Shown here piece by piece: positions 15,391-23,781 of a stretch of DNA of 64,000 nucleotides. A model generated the notes under the pieces. It was not told the origin of the DNA, ran no database searches, and worked only from the letters and a program-made list of their open reading frames with translations. Both the position numbers and the translations under genes were made by a program. Every line of letters starts with the position of its first letter. Position 1 is the stretch's first letter. Origin of the DNA: CAYWNK01 sp964459495. GTDB lineage: Bacteria > Planctomycetota > UBA1135 > GCA-002686595. The DNA is taken from assembly GCA_964459495.1 (NCBI GenBank), contig CAYWNK010000008.1:1-64000 (forward strand), read 5' to 3'.

Positions 15391-15440
15391 GAGGATCGGC
15401 GTCGTAGGTGAATGTTCAGTGCTTGGGGGTGGGAGGGGCG

Positions 15441-18143
15441 CTAGACGAGCGCAACGCTTTCAGAACCGGCGAGAATGCCCTCGATGTCGATGATTAGCGC
15501 CACTCGCCCATCGCCGAGAATGGCGCCGCCGGAGACAACCTTGTCCTGGGGGACACAGGGTCCCAGCTTTTTGATGACCACTTGCTGCTGGCCGATGATC
15601 TCGTCGACCGCGAAGCAAACGCGGCGGCCCATGCCTTCAACGAGGATGAGAGTCGTCGAGTCTGACTGACCCATGTTGAACCCCCCATTCAGTAGCTTCT
15701 CCAGGGAGTGGAGGGGAACGAGCTGGCCGCGTACCTCGACCATGGGCTGGTCACCACGGACGGCGTGCAGCTGCTCTTCGCTGGGTTGAAAGCTCTGCAC
15801 GATGGAGAGCGTCGGGATCACGTACCGTTCGGTGCCAGACCGGACGATCATGGCATCGATGATCGCGAGGGTGAGCGGGAGCTGAACGAGGAACTCAGAA
15901 CCCTTACCCGGCTCGGATACAATCTCCACCTTGCCACGCATGGCTTCGATGTTCCGCTTGACGACATCCATCCCGACACCACGGCCAGAGATGTCCGTGA
16001 CAGCATCTGCAGTCGAGAAGCCCGGCGCGAAGATCAGCTTGAAAACGGCGTCATCGCTCATCTCGTTGACGTCGCGTTCGGGGGGGATCAGGCCGTTCTC
16101 CTTCGCTTTGGAGAGAATCTTGGCCCGATTGAGGCCACGCCCATCGTCCTTGAGGCTGATCACGATCGATCCGCCTTGGTGTCTTGCCGAGAGTTCGACG
16201 AGTCCCTGGGGAGGTTTGCCATCTGCTTCGCGCTGCTCGGAAGGCTCCAAGCCATGGTCGATGGCGTTGCGAACAAGGTGAACAAGGGGGTCGCTGATCT
16301 TGTCGACCACGTTGCGGTCCACCTCGGTGTCTGCCCCGTAGAGCTCAAGGCGCACGGATTTTCCGGCGCGACTGGATACGTCGCGCACCAACCTGTGCAT
16401 CTTCTGGAAGGTGGACTGGAAGGTGACCATGCGCAGGGACATCGAGGCTTCCTGTAGATCACGAGTGATCTTGCCTAGATGGGAGAGGTTGCGCTGAAGG
16501 TGATCGCCATCGCCAGAGTTCAGAGTCTCCGCCCCTTGAACCACCATCTGTTGGGCAATCACCAGCTCGCCAACCATGTCCACCAAGCTGTCGAGTCGCT
16601 GGGTGCTAACGCGAATCGTGCTGTCGTACTTGGCGCGCTTCTTGGGCTGAACCTCTTCCTTGCTGGGCGCGACCTCGGTCCTCAGCAGCTTGCCAAGAGA
16701 CTCCCCCTCGGTTTGCATTTCAAGAGCACTCTTCAGGTCGGCGTCGTTCACGACGCCGAGCATCACCAGGAGCTCGCCAATCCGCATGTCCTTGCCGGAA
16801 GCGCTGAGTTCCTTTTGCTTGCTGAGAGCAGACTCGAGTTGATCCTCGGTTAGAACACCCTTTGCGACCAGGATCGCTCCGAGCTTGGATCCGGTGCGAA
16901 CAGGATTCAGGGCGGCTTCCTGCATCTCTGCTTCGTTCTCAATGCCGACATCAGCCAGAGCCTTGCGAATGCTCCGAGCTGCCATCGGCTTGGCGGCCTC
17001 CGGGTCGTCCGAAACGAGCTTGACGTGTGCCGTCAATCGGGCCAATCCACTGATGGACGGACCTTCTTCACCCATCAAGGTTCCAAGGAGTCGATCCATG
17101 GCGTCCTTACTTTCAAGGACAACGTCCGCATGGGCGCTCGTGAACTCCAAGCCTGTTCCACGGAAGCGGTCGAGAAGGGTCTCGACGGCGTGGGCAAGGT
17201 CGGTGATCGGTGTCAGGTCCAGAAATCCAGCAACACCCTTGATCGTATGGAATGCGCGGAAGATGCGGTCGATCCCGTCGCTTGAGGTCGAGTCAGATTC
17301 GAGCTCGAAGAGGGCAGCCTCAGAGTCCTCCAGATGTTGACGTGCTTCGACAACAAACTCAGGCACCGTCTCATCCTGCATCACCTCGGCGGGGAAAGTG
17401 ATGAGGGCGTTATCCTCCTTGTCTTCGCTTTCTACGGCTTCCGTGGTTGCCCGTAGCTGCTTGATCAAGCCCTCGTACGCCGGTGGCTTGGCATGGTCAT
17501 CGACCCCGAGCACCGCGAGGTACTCGCGATGCCAATCCAGCGCGCGAATCGATAGGTCGGAATCGAGCTGCTTGTCCGCTGCGACGGCCGCGCTTACCAG
17601 GGACTCGACTTCATGCCAGACCTGTTGGGCGACGTGCAGGCTAAGAACGCCGCATTCTCCCTTGAGGGTATGGATGTCGCGCTGCAGGCCTTCAACGAGC
17701 TCCTTCACCAGGCTCGGATAGGCAACGCTGTCCAGCTGGATCAGAGCAGATTCGATTTCCGCCAGAGCCTCCGCGGCGGACACCAAGAACATCTCCAGAA
17801 GCTCGACGTCGGTACCATCGTCTTCGCCAGCCTCGTTAGAAGGTGCACTCACTTCTTCTTTGTGCTCGCTTGAAGGCGCAGGCGCCTCGGCCTCCTCTCC
17901 GATCAGCGCGGTTCGGAGCAGGCTGCGAAGCTTCTCTCCAGAATCCGAATCCCCATCGATCGCCTTTTTCGTGAGTTCGAGCAACTCATCGCGATGCTTG
18001 GCAAAACCATCGGGGAGGTCCGCAAGCGCCGCTTCCGCGAGAGCTTCCAGGGACTTGAGGATGGTGGCAGCTTCCTGATTGGAAACCGCGGAGGCCGGGG
18101 CAGCGGCCCAAACCAAGGAATCGAGGTGTTCTTGAGCTGACAT
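15441..18143 (-). CDS. cheA: Chemotaxis histidine kinase CheA with two Hpt domains and an MshEN-like insert
   Basis: A 900-residue kinase, longer than the usual 650-700. Order: helical N-terminus (1-85), Hpt1 (about 112-215) with H158 in DIHTLKGE, Hpt2 (about 261-375) with H299 in AFHTIKGVAG, a duplicated element at 419-480 (LGAILVAKGVLTEDQLESAL then RIGELLVMLGVVNDADLKSA), dimerisation helices (508-570), HATPase (595-755; HLVRNAIDHG N-box, DDGRGL, GRGVGMDVVK) and CheW domain (755-895). The inserted pair has the pattern of the N-terminal domain of type II/IV secretion ATPases (MshEN), which in some proteins binds cyclic di-GMP. It lies between the MCP gene (60 bp) and cheW. Both Hpt histidines look intact. 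Confidence 0.95.
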   Translation of the reverse strand: MSAQEHLDSLVWAAAPASAVSNQEAATILKSLEALAEAALADLPDGFAKHRDELLELTKKAIDGDSDSGEKLRSLLRTALIGEEAEAPAPSSEHKEEVSAPSNEAGEDDGTDVELLEMFLVSAAEALAEIESALIQLDSVAYPSLVKELVEGLQRDIHTLKGECGVLSLHVAQQVWHEVESLVSAAVAADKQLDSDLSIRALDWHREYLAVLGVDDHAKPPAYEGLIKQLRATTEAVESEDKEDNALITFPAEVMQDETVPEFVVEARQHLEDSEAALFELESDSTSSDGIDRIFRAFHTIKGVAGFLDLTPITDLAHAVETLLDRFRGTGLEFTSAHADVVLESKDAMDRLLGTLMGEEGPSISGLARLTAHVKLVSDDPEAAKPMAARSIRKALADVGIENEAEMQEAALNPVRTGSKLGAILVAKGVLTEDQLESALSKQKELSASGKDMRIGELLVMLGVVNDADLKSALEMQTEGESLGKLLRTEVAPSKEEVQPKKRAKYDSTIRVSTQRLDSLVDMVGELVIAQQMVVQGAETLNSGDGDHLQRNLSHLGKITRDLQEASMSLRMVTFQSTFQKMHRLVRDVSSRAGKSVRLELYGADTEVDRNVVDKISDPLVHLVRNAIDHGLEPSEQREADGKPPQGLVELSARHQGGSIVISLKDDGRGLNRAKILSKAKENGLIPPERDVNEMSDDAVFKLIFAPGFSTADAVTDISGRGVGMDVVKRNIEAMRGKVEIVSEPGKGSEFLVQLPLTLAIIDAMIVRSGTERYVIPTLSIVQSFQPSEEQLHAVRGDQPMVEVRGQLVPLHSLEKLLNGGFNMGQSDSTTLILVEGMGRRVCFAVDEIIGQQQVVIKKLGPCVPQDKVVSGGAILGDGRVALIIDIEGILAGSESVALV

Positions 18144-18203
18144 CGATGGGTGGTGACGGATGCGGTAGGGGGGGCGGGTACGGAAACCGGGGTCGAAGTC
18201 GTC

Positions 18204-20498
18204 TTAGAACGATTCCATGGGGAACTCGTGTTCCTCCATAACCATGTCCATGGATACGTCAGGCTGGGATGGCAGCAACGACGGGGGCGCTGAGTGATCT
18301 GAAGCCAATGAGCCTCCAGGCTTCTGAATGCCGGACTTGGATGTGTTGGAATCCAGGTTGTGTTGAAGCACAAGGCCGCGCACCGTTTGCACCTGATCCG
18401 CGGTTTCGACGGCGGTCGACGCGAGCTCCTGAGCATTGGATGCGTTGTTTTGCGTGACCAGCTCAAGCTCCTTGATGCTGGTTGAGACACTTGTAATGCC
18501 CTGGAGCTGCTCGCCTGAAGCCGCCGCGATCTCACGCAGCAGGATGTTGACTCGCTTCGATCCCTCGTGGATTTCCTCGAGTGAGGTGTTCACGCTCTCG
18601 GCGCTCGTCACGCCGCGCACGATCTGATCGTTCGACTCGCTGACGATGCGACCGGTTTCCTTGGCGGACTCGGCGCTACGTTGGGCGAGGGCCCGAACCT
18701 CTTCAGCGACGACGGCAAAGCCCTTGCCGGCTTCTCCAGCACGTGCGGCCTCGACCGCTGCGTTGAGCGCCAGGAGATTGGTCTGGAAGGCGATGTCGTC
18801 AATGACCTTGATGATGGTCGAGATGTTCGTGCTGGATTCGCGAATGTCGTCCATCGCGGACTTCATCCGGGACATTTCGGCCTTGCTTTGATCCGCGGTA
18901 CGGGCGTACTCCTCCGAGAGAGAGTTGGCCTGATCCGCGTTGTCAGCGTTGCGCTGAGCCATGCCAGAGACGCTGTCCATGTTGTTGCGGATCGACTCCA
19001 GGGTCGACGATTGCTCCGTCGAGGCACCTGCCAATTGCTGGCTTGCGGCTTGGGTCTGAGTGGCTGCGCGATCGATGTGCTCGCAACCAATGCCGATCTC
19101 AGAAATCACATCGTGGAAGTTCTTGAGAAGATCGTTGAAGGCTCTGTTCAAGTCTCCGAGCTCGTCCTCCCGGTCGACGGAGAGTCGCCGGCTCAGATCG
19201 CGGTTGGATACGGTCTGCTGGACATTGTTGATGACCTCGATCACGGGGCGAGCCAAGTTGCGAGCGAAGAGGAAGGCTCCGATACCCACAATCAAAGCCA
19301 CCACGAAGCCCACGATTAGGACACGACGAAGGATGGCCTGGGAGGGCTCGAAGATCTCGTCGAGGGCCATCTCGACCAAGATAGCTTGACTGAAACTCCC
19401 GAAGTCCACGGGCGCGTAAGCCGCAAGAACGGGAGTACCCTGGTAGTTGACCGATTGAGTGATGCCCGTGAGACCATCGAGCGCCATCTGGGCGCAGGGG
19501 CTAGAGATCTTGATGCCGTCAGGCTCTTCGCTGTGGCGAAGCGAAGATCGGTTCAGGTGATCGGAGCCAACCAGGTACGTTTCGCCAGTCTCCTTGAGCT
19601 CAGTGATGTCCCCGACCACTCCATCGATCTTGTCGATCGGTAGCTGGAAGGCCAGGACTCCAACCTTGGTCTCCCCATCGAACAGCGGTGCCGCAACAAA
19701 GCTAGCCATGGCGCCGTAGCTCGGCTGGTAGTAGCTGGAGTCGACCATGGTCACATCGCCGGGTACGTTGCCCTGAAGCGCGGTGTTCATCGCTTCCGCT
19801 AGGCCCGAGTTTCGGTACGGCCCCCGGAGGAAGTTGGTCGCGAAGTCGCACTCCTTGAAGACCGAGTACACGAGGTTCCCATCCACGTCGAACAGAAAGA
19901 TGTCGTAGAGCTCATTCGTCTCCAGATACGTGCGGAACCAAGGATGGTGCTTCGCGTGCACGGAGTCGTAGGTGATGCCCTCCGATGAAGCATTGAGATG
20001 GTGCTTCGAACCGACAGGGTTGGGGTTTGCAGCCATGTAGAGGCCTTGCAGGAAGCGACCGGTTGCGGTGCTTGGCACCAAACCAGCAGACCCACCCCAG
20101 TCACCCCCGGCCTCTTCATAGCGGGGACGAAACTGGTCCTCGTAGTAGTTCTTGACCGTGCTGTCGTGCTCTGCGATGCCTTCGCTCAGCTCATTGGGGA
20201 TCTTGGCCCAAGCCTCGGAGAACTCGCGGGCAGCCTCAGCGACGGAGAGATTGAGGGCCGTTGTCTTGGCCTTGCCATACATGTCCGCGATCAGGTGCTC
20301 CTCGAGAATGCTCTTGCGGTTGGTGAGGACCGCAGAGAGCCTCTCCTCGCTCCTCGCCATCAGCGTATTGTCGAGCTGATTGAAGATGAGTGTGCCGACC
20401 AGGGCGATTGAGCCCACTCCGACAGTTACGCAGAGCAGGACAATGCGCGAGGTAAGACTCCAGGATCGGGGCCGGGTGATTTTGCGGAGACTGGGCAT
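18204..20498 (-). CDS. Methyl-accepting chemotaxis protein with dCache-like sensor
   Basis: A 764-residue receptor. The ATG at 20498 precedes a basic segment and the first membrane helix (about 18-38). The periplasmic part (about 40-385) has a dCache_1-like pattern, with YDIFLFDVDGNLVYSVFKECDF and ETYLVGSDHLNRSS as the two PAS-like folds, the first shown as DIFLFDVDGNLVYSVFKE. The second membrane helix is at about 389-412, followed by a HAMP domain (RPVIEVINNVQQTV) and the signalling domain with the conserved hairpin FAVVAEEVRALAQRSAE. A flexible tail of about 45 residues ends in FPMESF, which could act as a tether for CheR or CheB. It is the first gene of the chemosensory unit, 60 bp before cheA; the ligand is unknown. 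Confidence 0.94.
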   Translation of the reverse strand: MPSLRKITRPRSWSLTSRIVLLCVTVGVGSIALVGTLIFNQLDNTLMARSEERLSAVLTNRKSILEEHLIADMYGKAKTTALNLSVAEAAREFSEAWAKIPNELSEGIAEHDSTVKNYYEDQFRPRYEEAGGDWGGSAGLVPSTATGRFLQGLYMAANPNPVGSKHHLNASSEGITYDSVHAKHHPWFRTYLETNELYDIFLFDVDGNLVYSVFKECDFATNFLRGPYRNSGLAEAMNTALQGNVPGDVTMVDSSYYQPSYGAMASFVAAPLFDGETKVGVLAFQLPIDKIDGVVGDITELKETGETYLVGSDHLNRSSLRHSEEPDGIKISSPCAQMALDGLTGITQSVNYQGTPVLAAYAPVDFGSFSQAILVEMALDEIFEPSQAILRRVLIVGFVVALIVGIGAFLFARNLARPVIEVINNVQQTVSNRDLSRRLSVDREDELGDLNRAFNDLLKNFHDVISEIGIGCEHIDRAATQTQAASQQLAGASTEQSSTLESIRNNMDSVSGMAQRNADNADQANSLSEEYARTADQSKAEMSRMKSAMDDIRESSTNISTIIKVIDDIAFQTNLLALNAAVEAARAGEAGKGFAVVAEEVRALAQRSAESAKETGRIVSESNDQIVRGVTSAESVNTSLEEIHEGSKRVNILLREIAAASGEQLQGITSVSTSIKELELVTQNNASNAQELASTAVETADQVQTVRGLVLQHNLDSNTSKSGIQKPGGSLASDHSAPPSLLPSQPDVSMDMVMEEHEFPMESF

Positions 20499-21178
20499 AC
20501 TGAGACGATGGTTCGCGGTTGGTGGCAGCTGAGGCTCTGCGGAGCCCCTATGGGGTTGCTGAAGAGCGCGGTCCCCCGGTGTTCGGCAGCGCAATAGGCC
20601 AGCTTGAACGGGCGCGATATCGGTGACCTAGGTTTGGGTCGCTGGCTCTGTTTGGCTGCAGACGGGTGAGGGCCGGGTGCCCCCAGGGGTGGCCCTGTGA
20701 GTGCATTCGTGCCGGGCTCTGGTCCATAGGAGGCAGGGCGGCCTGCCTTTCTGCCGGGTTACGTCCCGTACAACCCACCGTGCTTGATTGGTCGATGCAG
20801 CACGCCGGTCCACGTTGAATCCAGAGTGCGTTGACAACGTGTGGAATAGAGGGCGAGCTCCTGCTCCACCTTGGATCCCCCGGTGCGCGAATCAGGTGAC
20901 TTGGGGGCTGGCCGGATTGTCCATTCCCACGGTAAGCAAGGATTCACTGCAGTCCTCTAGTCCCGTAGGGGTCGTGGTCGAAGCATGGCTCATGAGCAGT
21001 CCGCATTGCGCGAGCGCTGCCGCAAACACCATGGGCCTGTTTCACTCTGTTGCCATCTGTTCGATGGCCCCTCCGTTGATCACAAGCCCCTAGCCCACCC
21101 GGAAGTTGGCGCAGCGGTCGCCTCGACCCAACGGCGCAGGCTCTTCACCCCTAGCAACCCAAGCAGACCGAACTCCCC
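20499..21178. other. 680-bp divergent intergenic region of the chemosensory island
   Basis: No convincing gene lies here; the short frames present have no start context and unusual residue composition. It separates the MCP operon (minus) from the plus-strand cheY and must contain both promoters. A TTGACA occurs at 20831-20836, but no matching -10 follows at the right distance. It is unusually long for this otherwise dense window. Confidence 0.6.
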
Positions 21179-21547
21179 ATGGGACTCAACGTACTTCTAA
21201 TCGACGATTCCGGAGTGATGCGCAAGCTGGTCGCCAAGGCCCTCCGACAAGCCGGGCTGGACATCGGCAGTACCTCCGAAGCCGGAAACGGCCAGGAAGG
21301 CCTAGACGCGCTTGCATCAGGATCCTTCGACGTCGTTCTCTGCGATTGGAACATGCCCGTCATGGACGGCCTGACCTTCGTAGAGAAGGCGCGTGAATCA
21401 CACCAGGTGCCGATCATCATGCTGACCACGGAGTCGGGTGACGACAAGGTGCAGGCTGCGCTGAAGGCTGGAGCGAATGCCTTCATCACAAAGCCCTTCA
21501 CGCCTGAGAAGCTAGAAGATCGAATCAGTGTCGTGACTGCGGCCTAG
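21179..21547 (+). CDS. Single-domain CheY-type response regulator (second copy)
   Basis: A 122-residue receiver with the full active site: D9-D10 in LLIDDSGVMRK, phosphoacceptor D56 in CDWNMPVMDG, Thr in MLTTESGDD, and Lys in ITKPFTPEKL. The DWNMPxMDG text is the one typical of motor-type CheY, in contrast to DVHMPNMNG in the copy at 13125. It stands divergent from the main chemosensory operon and is followed after 3 bp by a CheC/CheX-type gene, so the two form a regulator/phosphatase pair. There is no Shine-Dalgarno before the ATG (CTCCCC precedes it). Confidence 0.93.
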   Translation: MGLNVLLIDDSGVMRKLVAKALRQAGLDIGSTSEAGNGQEGLDALASGSFDVVLCDWNMPVMDGLTFVEKARESHQVPIIMLTTESGDDKVQAALKAGANAFITKPFTPEKLEDRISVVTAA

Positions 21548-21550
21548 TCG

Positions 21551-22189
21551 ATGATCACCTTGGTCAAGCTCCAGGCGCTCTTTGCCGACCTGGGTCCGAA
21601 AGCGATGCAACAGGTATTCTCCGATTGGGAGATGTTGGTCGGCTTTGAAGCGACTGCGAGCTTGGAACCGGTTCACATCATTAGTGGGGTGGCTGAGGTC
21701 GCTGACAAAATCGACGACTCCCACATTCTCATCGAGACCCATGTTGTGATCGACGAGTCCGACCTCGGTCCGGTCTACATCGTGTTCTCCAATGCACTCG
21801 TTGTGGAGATCATCGCGGACCTGCTGATGATTCCCGCCAACAGCAAGGCGGCAAAAGTCGAATCGGGTCTCTCTGAGGGCGACCTGGAAGCGTTCCAGGA
21901 GATGGCCAACATGCTGTGCGGTTCTTGGAACCGTGTGTTCCAGGAACAGGAAAAGAACCTGCGTGTCTCCCAGTCGGTCGATGACCTAAATGTCGTGGCC
22001 ACGATGGAGGGGACGACGCCCATGCTGGGCCGAGTCAAGGAGGGCCGCATGGCCTGGATCGAGACGACGGTGGTTGTGGGTGACGGTTCCTATCCGTCAC
22101 TGCTCTTGTTCCCTTTTGAAGTCGCGATCGGGATCGCCGAAGAGGTGTATTCGATCTCCGATCCGCGCTCTTCTCGGAACGCCGGCTAA
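21551..22189 (+). CDS. CheC/CheX-family chemotaxis phosphatase-like protein
   Basis: A 212-residue protein starting 3 bp after cheY. The helix DLEAFQEMANMLCGSWNRVF (111-130) carries the E117-x-x-N120 phosphatase signature with G124. Only one such motif is seen, whereas classic CheC has two. Before it, VYIVFSNALVVEIIADLLMI is the central strand-helix unit, and near the end WIETTVVVGDGSYPSLLLFP resembles the last strands of CheX/FliN-linked domains. It probably removes phosphate from the neighbouring CheY. Together with the CheX-like protein at 12650, the island has two separate phosphatases for two CheY proteins. FliY-like roles cannot be excluded. Confidence 0.72.
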   Translation: MITLVKLQALFADLGPKAMQQVFSDWEMLVGFEATASLEPVHIISGVAEVADKIDDSHILIETHVVIDESDLGPVYIVFSNALVVEIIADLLMIPANSKAAKVESGLSEGDLEAFQEMANMLCGSWNRVFQEQEKNLRVSQSVDDLNVVATMEGTTPMLGRVKEGRMAWIETTVVVGDGSYPSLLLFPFEVAIGIAEEVYSISDPRSSRNAG

Positions 22190-22275
22190 GCGAGCACCGG
22201 GTTTGGCTTAGCCTGAATCCTGGCTGCCGGTGCTTCCCGCTAGCGTGGAGCGCCGGTGCGGAGTAGCGTCATCGT

Positions 22276-23448
22276 ATGCAGCCGGCGCCGGACTCCCAAT
22301 TCGCGATCCCGGTCGTGACGGCCCAGGAGCTCCTGGCCCGGCCCGACGCCTTGGTCGTGGACCTACGAACTCCCGACGAGTTTGCTGTAGACCATCTTCC
22401 GGGCGCCCGCAACGTTCCCCTGCTCAGCAACGAAGGTCGTGCCTTGGTGGGGTTCCTGTACAAGCGAGATTCGCCCGATGCGGCTTTTCGAGAGGGGCGC
22501 GGGCTCGTCCTTCAGCGCGTGCAGGCCCTGGTCAACGAGATTGCTGAGCTTGCAGATTGGCCCGCACCCCAGGTCGATCTGCAGGAAAGAGCGCTGGACA
22601 TGACGCGGCGAGGGATTCAGTCCCTGGAAAACGACCTGGTCGCGCAGGCCGCAGCGCTTCCCGAGCGGCCGGTCGTGTTGCACTGTTGGCGCGGCGGCTT
22701 GCGTTCACGAAGTGTCGTTGCGCTGCTGCGCAGCCTTGGGCTCGATCGAGCCTCCGGTCTGCTGGGAGGGTATAGAAGCTACCGCGAGCTGATCCGGAGC
22801 GAGCTCGAGGCGGCATCCTTGCCTGCGGCCTACGTTCTGCGCGGCCTGACGGGTGTGGGGAAGACGCTTGTGCTGCGCGAGATCGAAGTGCTTCGCCCAG
22901 GGTGGACGGTCGACCTGGAAGGGTGTGCGGGACATCGCAGCTCGCTCTTGGGGATGGTCGGCCTGGACCCGGTGTCCCAAAAGGCCTTCGACTCTGCTCT
23001 CGGTCTACGGCTACGCAGCGGTTTCCCGGGTCCGGCGATCTACGAGGGCGAGAGCCGCAAGGTCGGGGATGTGATCATCCCGGAGAGCATGTGGAGCTCG
23101 ATGCAGGCGGCGACGAATCTCGAGCTGGTGGCACCGGTGGAGCGGCGTGTGGACGTGCTCTTGGACGACTATCTGGCCAGGCCGGAGTCCCGCGGTCAGC
23201 TGCGTCAGCAACTGGCTACGGTGGAGGGGCGGATGGAGGGCAGCTTTGGCCTTGTCGATCTGCTCGATAGGGGAGAAGAACGTGAGCTCGTGCGTCTCCT
23301 CCTAATGCACTACTACGACCCGCTGTACCGGCGCAGCGAGAAGGGCAAGTCCTACGAGGTCACCATCGATACCTCCAACCCTTCCCAGGCTGCTGCAGAC
23401 GTCATTGATTGGATCGAGGTCCACGCGGCCGCTCATCGGCGCGTCTGA
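22276..23448 (+). CDS. mnmH: tRNA 2-selenouridine/geranyl-2-thiouridine synthase
   Basis: A 390-residue protein, close to the 360-370 of the E. coli enzyme (also called SelU or YbbB). The N-terminal rhodanese domain (about 10-150) begins VVDLRTPDEFAVDHLPGARN and ends with the catalytic HCWRGGLRSRSV. The second half has the P-loop GLTGVGKT (about 195-202), the DLEG and GHRSS segments, and YEGESRKVGDVIIPESMW, all diagnostic for the family. It replaces sulfur by selenium (through a geranylated intermediate) at the wobble uridine of Glu, Gln and Lys tRNAs. It needs selenophosphate from SelD, which is not in the window. The start is 86 bp after the CheC-like stop, so it is likely a separate unit. 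Confidence 0.95.
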   Translation: MQPAPDSQFAIPVVTAQELLARPDALVVDLRTPDEFAVDHLPGARNVPLLSNEGRALVGFLYKRDSPDAAFREGRGLVLQRVQALVNEIAELADWPAPQVDLQERALDMTRRGIQSLENDLVAQAAALPERPVVLHCWRGGLRSRSVVALLRSLGLDRASGLLGGYRSYRELIRSELEAASLPAAYVLRGLTGVGKTLVLREIEVLRPGWTVDLEGCAGHRSSLLGMVGLDPVSQKAFDSALGLRLRSGFPGPAIYEGESRKVGDVIIPESMWSSMQAATNLELVAPVERRVDVLLDDYLARPESRGQLRQQLATVEGRMEGSFGLVDLLDRGEERELVRLLLMHYYDPLYRRSEKGKSYEVTIDTSNPSQAAADVIDWIEVHAAAHRRV

Positions 23449-23781
23449 GAGCGTATTCGTGTTCTCCGAGCTTGGCGTCGAGCCGCTCGGGCGCCTAGCG
23501 GCTGGTGTGCCGGATCCGACCTCGCTGTCCTCGGGATCGAGGTGAACGGTGACGGCGGGCCCCCGTTCGGAATGGCCATCATGGTCCCCGCGGCGGGACT
23601 GACCGCGGCGTGGGCTCACCGGGCAGCCCAGCCGATCGTCGGCGAGCAGCACGGTCCTAGCCCGGGAGCATCGCCAGGGCTAGGAAGGTCGGGCGTGCAA
23701 GCATCCCAAGGGCTTCGGCGAAAGCGGCCGGACATGGCACTTGCGCGAACGGGCTACCCCCATTCACGATGGCGTCACATC
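23449..23781. other. 333-bp intergenic region before pepN
   Basis: No credible gene. The pepN frame stays open through it and has several possible starts, but the encoded residues (Pro, Gly and Arg rich) do not look like protein and the family N-terminus begins at 23782. The pepN promoter should lie here. Confidence 0.5.

Noticed and set aside
20831..20836. TTGACA box
   Set aside because: No suitable -10 at 16-18 bases on the same strand.
20548..21093. Short frames in the divergent spacer of the chemosensory island
   Set aside because: No homology pattern, no ribosome site and poor composition.
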